DNA of 9,686 bases from assembly GCA_009885515.1 (NCBI GenBank), contig VFKO01000080.1:1-9686 (forward strand). Direction: 5' to 3'. The position numbers and the translations under genes were made by a program. The notes below the pieces were generated by a model. That model worked only from the letters and a program-made list of their open reading frames with translations. It did no database searches and was not told the DNA's origin. Source of the DNA: Rhodobiaceae bacterium (GTDB lineage Bacteria; Pseudomonadota; Alphaproteobacteria; Micropepsales; Micropepsaceae). Below are positions 5,120-9,686 of this stretch, piece by piece (the first letter of the stretch is position 1; every line of letters starts with the position of its first letter).

Positions 5120-6721
5120 ATGGTCCTACGCTTGTTCGTTGTTTTAGTGTTGTGCCTAACGGCCGGTCCTTCATGGGCGGCTGAGGCTTGGCGCGTTACC
5201 AAATCGGAATGGAGTGCGGCCGACGAACAAGGCTATTCCGCGTTTATTCAGCGCATCGGCGAGGATGGTTGCGAAACGCCGGACGACTGCATCAATTCGG
5301 ACGCGAACCCTTATCGCGGGACTGACGGGCGCGGCATCAATTTCAACGCTGATTGCGCCGACCTTGTCTACATGCTGCGGGCCTACTACGCCTGGAAGAA
5401 TGGATTGCCTTTTACCTATATAACGGGCGTGCAGTCACGTGGTGGCGGCGACATTCGTTTCTCGCCAAAGGGAAACAAGGCTGGCGGGCGGCGCCACATT
5501 ACGGGCGGTGAAAACGGGCGCAGCGTGATCTATGCGATCAGAGACGCAATATCATCGGCGTCATATCGCATTGGGCCTGAGGCTGACTCTGATCCGATCA
5601 CAGATCTTTATCCGGTAAAAATTCAACCGGGATCTGTGCGGCCGGGAACAGCTATCTATGACGTCAATGGCCACGTGGCGCTGGTCTACAAAGTGGGTGA
5701 AGACGGGCGCATCTTTTACATGGATGCCCACCCGGATTTCACGCTGACGCGCAGTGTGTTTGGGGCACAGTTCGGGCGAGATATACCCGCGATGGGCGCG
5801 GGTCTCAAAAATTTCAGGCCCATTCGCTTCGAGAAGGGCCGCATCAGTGTGGCGAAGAATAATCAGATTTCTGATTATTCGACGGAACAGTACTACGGGA
5901 ATGTGAACCCGGATCCGCAGGGCGATTGGCGCAAGGCGAAATATGCCTATAACGATCTGGAAGTCGGCTACTATGAATATGTCCGCATTGCGATGGCGGG
6001 CGGCAAGCTGACGTTCAATCCCGTCGCGGAGTTGAAGGCGACGTTGAAGACGCTTTGCAGTGATCTGTTCGACAGGCAGCGTTTTGTCGATATTGCCATC
6101 GAAGCGCATATTGATCGCAAACCTCACCCGGAAAAACTTCCGACAAACATTTATGGAACGGACAGCATGGAGTGGGAAATCTATTCTACGCCATCGCGAG
6201 ACGCGCGATTGAAAGTTGCGTTCCGGGCGTTTCGGGATGATGTGGAGCGGTTGAGCAAACTGTGGTTGGAGCGCGATCAACGTGTGTCTTACGATGGTCT
6301 GAACCTTAAAGAAGATCTCCAGAAGGTGTACGGGCATGCGACCGGAGCGTGTAGCGTTGCCTACACGAATTCGAGCGGAAAACGGATAGCACTCACTTTT
6401 GATGACGTGGTCGAGCGCATGTTCAAGATGTCCTTCGATCCCTATGACTGTATTGAGCGCCGGTGGGGCGCCACTTCCGAGGCGGAAATGGCGAGTTGCG
6501 CGAACACTCCCGTCAAGGAACGCTGGTACGCGGCGATGCAGCGGTTGCGCAATCAGATTGACCGTACCTATGACGCGCGCATGGACTTCACGGTTCGCGA
6601 TCTGGAAAACAAGGTTCGCGGCTCAGGCAGTGATCAAGTGCCCGATGTAAACGTAAAGCGCGTGATCGATAACATTCCCTATCGTACCCCGATCACGACA
6701 ATGGCGCCGCCGGGATATTAG
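5120..6721 (+). CDS. Secreted protein of unknown function with a putative papain-like (NlpC/P60- or CHAP-like) Cys/His domain
   Basis: I do not recognise the family. ATG 5120 has GAGGG just upstream and opens directly into a signal peptide (LRLFVVLVLCLTAGPSWA, probable cleavage near residues 20-21), so it is preferred over the in-frame TTG at 5102. The product has 533 residues and is probably periplasmic or exported. The N-terminal half has a papain-fold pattern: a Cys at the start of a helix, NADCADLVYMLRAYYAW (Cys79), then a strand with GHVALVYKV (His185) and MDAHPDF (Asp202/His204). These could form a catalytic triad. The Cys-to-His distance of about 106 residues exceeds that usual in NlpC/P60 or CHAP, because of an inserted Gly-rich segment (about 103-170). 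The half from about 240 to 533 is not recognised. Six other mature cysteines (51, 57, 313, 411, 444, 460) could form disulfides. A peptidoglycan or peptide amidase role is conjecture; a non-catalytic relative is possible. Confidence 0.6.
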   Translation: MVLRLFVVLVLCLTAGPSWAAEAWRVTKSEWSAADEQGYSAFIQRIGEDGCETPDDCINSDANPYRGTDGRGINFNADCADLVYMLRAYYAWKNGLPFTYITGVQSRGGGDIRFSPKGNKAGGRRHITGGENGRSVIYAIRDAISSASYRIGPEADSDPITDLYPVKIQPGSVRPGTAIYDVNGHVALVYKVGEDGRIFYMDAHPDFTLTRSVFGAQFGRDIPAMGAGLKNFRPIRFEKGRISVAKNNQISDYSTEQYYGNVNPDPQGDWRKAKYAYNDLEVGYYEYVRIAMAGGKLTFNPVAELKATLKTLCSDLFDRQRFVDIAIEAHIDRKPHPEKLPTNIYGTDSMEWEIYSTPSRDARLKVAFRAFRDDVERLSKLWLERDQRVSYDGLNLKEDLQKVYGHATGACSVAYTNSSGKRIALTFDDVVERMFKMSFDPYDCIERRWGATSEAEMASCANTPVKERWYAAMQRLRNQIDRTYDARMDFTVRDLENKVRGSGSDQVPDVNVKRVIDNIPYRTPITTMAPPGY

Positions 6722-6796
6722 TGCGGGCGGCCACGCCGCATTGAATATCAAGATGCGATTGCCTAAGCATGCGGCCTGCTTGATCCTGCGGTATCT

Positions 6797-7681
6797 GTGT
6801 CCCACGCACCAACTTCGGCCGACAATTTTCGCGGCATACTTGCCTTGCTCATTTCGCAAACGTTGTTCGTGACCAGCGACAGCGTGGTGAAGCTTGCGGG
6901 GGCGATGATGCCTGTCACCCAGATCATGGCCATACGGGGCACGCTCGCGGTGTGCCTCGCCGGTGCGATCTTGGCCGCGACTGTCGATCGCGGGAGATGG
7001 CGGCTTGCCTATCAACCATTGGTGGGCGCGCGTGCGCTGCTGGAAGCGGTGCTGGCGGCACTGTTCCTTGTGTCGCTGCCGCATCTGGCACTGGGCGACA
7101 TAACGGTGATTATGCAGATTACGCCGTTGGTGATTACGATGCTCTCGGCTCTGGTGCTGCACGAAGCGGTCGGGTGGCGGCGCTGGCTGGCGATCATGAT
7201 TGGGTTTGCAGGTGTGGTTCTGGTCGCCCAACCCGGCGCGCAGGCGTTCAATGTTTATGTGATTTCAGCTGTCGTGGTTGCCATCCTTGTGGCGGTGCGG
7301 GACTTGCTCACGCGCAGGCTGGACCGCTCAATCCCAACAGCTGCGATCACATTCACGACAACTCTGTCAGTCTGCATTCTGGGCTTCGCTGGTGCGCCAC
7401 TGGAAGTGTGGCAGCCCATTTCCTGGATGGGCACGGTGTTGCTGGGCGCGTCCGCAATCCTGGTCACGCTGGCCAACGTTTTCATCATCCGCGCCTTTCG
7501 CCACGTGGACGTCTCGGTTGTTTCGCCATTCCGCTATTTTGGAGTCGTGTGGGCGATTATCCTGGGATATGCGATTTGGTCAGATGTGCCGAATTTGCTT
7601 GCCATTGTGGGAACTTTGCTCATCGTGGGCAGTGGCCTGTATACGTTGCATCGCGAAACCCTGAAGCTTCGCAGGCGCTGA
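6797..7681 (+). CDS. DMT superfamily transporter with two EamA domains
   Basis: This is an inner-membrane drug/metabolite transporter with 294 residues and about ten predicted transmembrane helices in two five-helix repeats. The first EamA repeat spans about residues 12-146 and ends in the typical MQITPLVITMLSALVLHEAVGWRRW and GFAGVVLVAQPG. The second runs from about 154 to 284, with VSPFRYFGVVWAIILGYAIW and VGTLLIVGSGLYTLHRE at its end. The C-terminus is basic (LKLRRR). EamA proteins export or import very varied small molecules, and nothing here identifies the substrate. The start is GTG 6797, without a clear Shine-Dalgarno sequence; no better in-frame start is visible upstream. It lies 75 bases after the secreted Cys/His gene on the same strand, so cotranscription is possible. 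Confidence 0.88.
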   Translation: MSHAPTSADNFRGILALLISQTLFVTSDSVVKLAGAMMPVTQIMAIRGTLAVCLAGAILAATVDRGRWRLAYQPLVGARALLEAVLAALFLVSLPHLALGDITVIMQITPLVITMLSALVLHEAVGWRRWLAIMIGFAGVVLVAQPGAQAFNVYVISAVVVAILVAVRDLLTRRLDRSIPTAAITFTTTLSVCILGFAGAPLEVWQPISWMGTVLLGASAILVTLANVFIIRAFRHVDVSVVSPFRYFGVVWAIILGYAIWSDVPNLLAIVGTLLIVGSGLYTLHRETLKLRRR

Positions 7682-7719
7682 ACTCAAAGACTTGATGGGC
7701 GTGTTATGACGGATGAAAA

Positions 7720-7749
7720 CGGCGGATTTGCGCGCCGCCGGTTCAACCG
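7720..7749 (+). terminator. Overlapping hairpins between the EamA gene and proS
   Basis: CGGCGG (7720-7725) pairs with CCGCCG (7735-7740) around a 9-base loop. CGGTT (7739-7743) pairs with AACCG (7745-7749). The two stems share bases 7739-7740, so both cannot form fully at once. There is no T run, so an intrinsic terminator is weakly supported. A possible -35/-10 pair, TTGCGC (7728-7733) and CTATGA (7750-7755) with 16 bases between, overlaps the structure and might instead be the proS promoter. Confidence 0.3.
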
Positions 7750-7799
7750 CTATGAGTGTGCGCTGAACTGAACCCGTTAGAGATTCTTAGAACCCGAAT

Positions 7800-9119
7800 A
7801 TGCGCGTTTCCCGCTTTTTTATGCCTTTGCTTCGCGAAACGCCAGCCGAGGCACAAATCGTTTCCCATCGTTACATGCTGCGTGCAGGACTGGTCCGGCA
7901 GGCCTCGGCCGGAATCTATTCATGGCTGCCGCTGGGGCACCGGGTTTTGCGCAACATCGAGCAGATCGTGCGCGAGGAGCAGAATCGGGCAGGGGCGGTT
8001 GAGCTTTTGATGCCAACGCTACAATCGGCGGAGTTGTGGCGCGAGAGCGGGCGCTACGATGTTTACGGCAAAGAGATGTTGCGGATCAAGGATCGGCACG
8101 ACCGTGATTTGCTCTACGGCCCGACGAACGAAGAGCTGATCACGGACATTTTCCGCGGTGCCGTGCGGTCGTACAAGGACCTGCCGCGCATTCTCTATCA
8201 CATTCAGTGGAAATTCCGCGACGAGATACGGCCACGCTTTGGCGTCATGCGGGGGCGCGAATTTCTGATGAAGGATTCCTATTCGTTTGACGTTGATGCC
8301 GAAGGGGCGCGGCGTGCCTATTACAAAATGTTCGTGGCCTATCTGAAGACCTTCGCTAGGTTGGGTCTCAAGTCGGTGCCGATGAAAGCCGATGCCGGTC
8401 CCATTGGCGGCGAATTGAGTCACGAGTTCATTGTGCTGGCCGAAACCGGGGAGAGCCAGGTTTATTGTCACAAAGACCTGGTCGATATGCCGGTGCCGGA
8501 CAATGTCGATTTCGAAGGCGATCTTGAACCCTATATTCGCGAGCGGACGTCGCTGTATGCGGCCACCGATGAAAAGCACGATTCAGAAGCATTTGCGAAA
8601 ATTCCGGCTGACAAACAACTGGCGGCGCGCGGCATCGAAGTGGGTCACATTTTCTACTTCGGCACCAAGTACTCGAAGCCCTTGAACGCCAAAGTCGCTG
8701 GTCCCAAGGGTGATGAGGTTCTGGTCGAGATGGGCTCGTACGGGATCGGTGTGTCGCGGTTGGTGGGGGCCATCATTGAGGCCAGCCATGACGACGCCGG
8801 GATTATTTGGCCTGAAAGTGTCGCGCCGTTCCGCATTGGCTTGATCAGCCTGAAGGCTGACGATCCAAAAACGCGCGAGGTCTGTGACGGGCTTTACCAG
8901 AAACTCACCGCTGCGGGCGTGGAAGTACTCTATGATGACACTGACGAGCGGGCTGGTACCAAGTTCTCGATGTTCGATCTGATTGGTCTGCCTTGGCAGA
9001 TCATTGTAGGGCCGCGTGGACTTGCCAATGGTCAGGTCGAGATCAAGAATCGCAAGACCGGCGAGCGTCAGAATTTATCGGCTGAGGCTGCACTCAATAT
9101 GTTCACCAGCGGCAAGTAA
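7800..9119 (+). CDS. proS: Prolyl-tRNA synthetase, short alphaproteobacterial type
   Basis: This class II enzyme charges tRNA-Pro with proline in the cytoplasm. It has 439 residues from ATG 7800; MRVSRFFMPLLRETPAEAQI matches the usual N-terminus. The catalytic core is complete: YGPTNEE (106-112), motif 2 WKFRDEIRPRFGVMRGREF (137-155) followed by LMKDSYSF, DAGPIGGELSHEF (198-210), GHIFYFGTKYS (282-292) and motif 3 GSYGIGVSR (312-320). The C-terminal anticodon-binding domain is about 345-436, with DDTDERAGTKF and GLPWQIIVGPRG. The INS editing domain that E. coli-type ProRS carries between motifs 2 and 3 is absent, as is usual in Alphaproteobacteria, so mischarged Ala-tRNA-Pro must be cleared in trans or tolerated. 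The ribosome binding site is weak. The stop overlaps the lolC start by one base, so the two are coupled. Confidence 0.98.
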   Translation: MRVSRFFMPLLRETPAEAQIVSHRYMLRAGLVRQASAGIYSWLPLGHRVLRNIEQIVREEQNRAGAVELLMPTLQSAELWRESGRYDVYGKEMLRIKDRHDRDLLYGPTNEELITDIFRGAVRSYKDLPRILYHIQWKFRDEIRPRFGVMRGREFLMKDSYSFDVDAEGARRAYYKMFVAYLKTFARLGLKSVPMKADAGPIGGELSHEFIVLAETGESQVYCHKDLVDMPVPDNVDFEGDLEPYIRERTSLYAATDEKHDSEAFAKIPADKQLAARGIEVGHIFYFGTKYSKPLNAKVAGPKGDEVLVEMGSYGIGVSRLVGAIIEASHDDAGIIWPESVAPFRIGLISLKADDPKTREVCDGLYQKLTAAGVEVLYDDTDERAGTKFSMFDLIGLPWQIIVGPRGLANGQVEIKNRKTGERQNLSAEAALNMFTSGK

Positions 9120-9686
9120 TGAACCGGGCGGACCTTCCACATCGCCGTCGACCGGCCGCGCCCAAAGCGCGCCGCCGGGGCGATAGCACTCGCCCGTTCT
9201 CGTATTTCGAGTTGATGCTGGCGGCACGCTATTTGCGGGCACGGCGGCAGGAGGGTTGGATCTCGGTGGTGACGGGGTTCTCGCTCGCCGGAATCGCGAT
9301 TGGTGTTGCGACGCTCATCGTTGTCATGTCGGTGATGAATGGTTTTCGCGAAGACATCATGGCGAAGATTCTGGGCTTTCGTGGTCACTATATGATTCAA
9401 AGCCAGAGTAATAGTTTGGATCAGTGGCAGGCATTATCGGCCAATCTTTCGCGCATCCCCGGCGTGACGCGTGCAACGCCATTCGTAGAAGGTCAGGCTT
9501 TGGCGACCGCGCAAGGTGTATCGCCCGGGGTCGTAGTACGCGGTTTGCGTGCCGATGATATTTTGAAGGTGAAGCTTGTCGCGGATTCTTTGAGCCCCGG
9601 TGTGCTTGACCGGTTTCGCCGGAATTCATCGAGCGTACTGGTTGGAGAGTCGCTCGCACGAAATATGGGATTGCTGCCGGGGATGA
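9119..9686 (+). CDS. lolC: Lipoprotein-releasing ABC transporter permease LolC/LolE, N-terminal part (runs off window)
   Basis: The frame opens at ATG 9119, overlapping the proS TAA by one base (TAATG), and stays open to the window edge, giving 189 residues. LolC/E with the LolD ATPase extracts mature lipoproteins from the inner membrane and passes them to LolA for outer-membrane targeting. The diagnostic sequence is SYFELMLAARYLRARRQEGWISVVTGF (28-54), followed by the first transmembrane helix, FSLAGIAIGVATLIVVMSVM, and NGFREDIMAKILGFRGH (74-90). After this begins the periplasmic FtsX-type (MacB-PCD) domain, including VTRATPFVEGQAL and VVVRGLRADD. The first 27 residues are a basic Arg/Pro-rich extension, longer than the N-terminus I recall for this family. 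No better start is visible between 9119 and the helix except the internal ATG of MLAARY. lolD would be expected just beyond the window. Confidence 0.93.
   Translation, partial: MNRADLPHRRRPAAPKARRRGDSTRPFSYFELMLAARYLRARRQEGWISVVTGFSLAGIAIGVATLIVVMSVMNGFREDIMAKILGFRGHYMIQSQSNSLDQWQALSANLSRIPGVTRATPFVEGQALATAQGVSPGVVVRGLRADDILKVKLVADSLSPGVLDRFRRNSSSVLVGESLARNMGLLPGM

Noticed and set aside
5120..5182. Lipobox in the signal peptide (LVLC)
   Set aside because: The residue before Cys12 is Leu rather than Gly, Ala or Ser, and the hydrophobic core continues past the Cys; a signal peptidase I site (SWA-AE) is more likely.
5561..6337. Long minus-strand open frame (258 residues) opposite the secreted Cys/His gene
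   Set aside because: It is Arg/Ile-rich shadow sequence without recognisable domains, and it lies wholly inside a plus-strand gene that has a signal peptide, ribosome binding site and sensible composition.
1..9686. CRISPR array, insertion sequence, prophage or defence island
   Set aside because: No regularly spaced repeats, transposase, integrase, nuclease or toxin-antitoxin signatures were seen on either strand.

Overview
The window looks like chromosomal DNA from an alphaproteobacterium. Three things support this: a short prolyl-tRNA synthetase without the editing insertion, as is usual in Alphaproteobacteria; a DUF1467 membrane protein directly behind methylmalonyl-CoA epimerase; and the order mce - DUF1467 - ... 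- proS - lolC, a modified form of the usual alphaproteobacterial neighbourhood. I cannot name the genus. No rRNA, tRNA, CRISPR array, insertion sequence or phage gene was seen.

Layout. Positions 1-404 (+) hold the C-terminal end of a protein resembling patatin-like phospholipases. Its stop codon overlaps the stop of a convergent proton-dependent oligopeptide (POT family) transporter, 401-2230 (-). A roughly 300-base divergent intergenic region separates the transporter from two tandem, membrane-anchored SIMPL/DUF541 proteins (2528-3202 and 3260-4042, +) that are diverged paralogues of each other. Then come methylmalonyl-CoA epimerase (4118-4528) and DUF1467 (4532-4789), which are tightly coupled and end at a strong hairpin (4790-4823). 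After a further non-coding stretch of about 300 bases lies a secreted protein of 533 residues (5120-6721). It has a plausible Cys/His papain-like (NlpC/P60- or CHAP-like) N-terminal half and an unrecognised C-terminal half. A DMT/EamA transporter (6797-7681), proS (7800-9119) and the start of lolC (9119 to the window edge, overlapping proS by one base) complete the window.

How the genes relate. mce acts in propionyl-CoA/methylmalonyl-CoA metabolism, proS in translation, and lolC in lipoprotein export to the outer membrane; they are linked by conserved order rather than by one pathway. The POT transporter, SIMPL pair, secreted Cys/His protein and EamA transporter look like lineage-specific neighbours inserted around that core. 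The least explained parts are the secreted Cys/His protein and the uneven SIMPL pair. I did not find a convincing multi-gene defence or mobile system.
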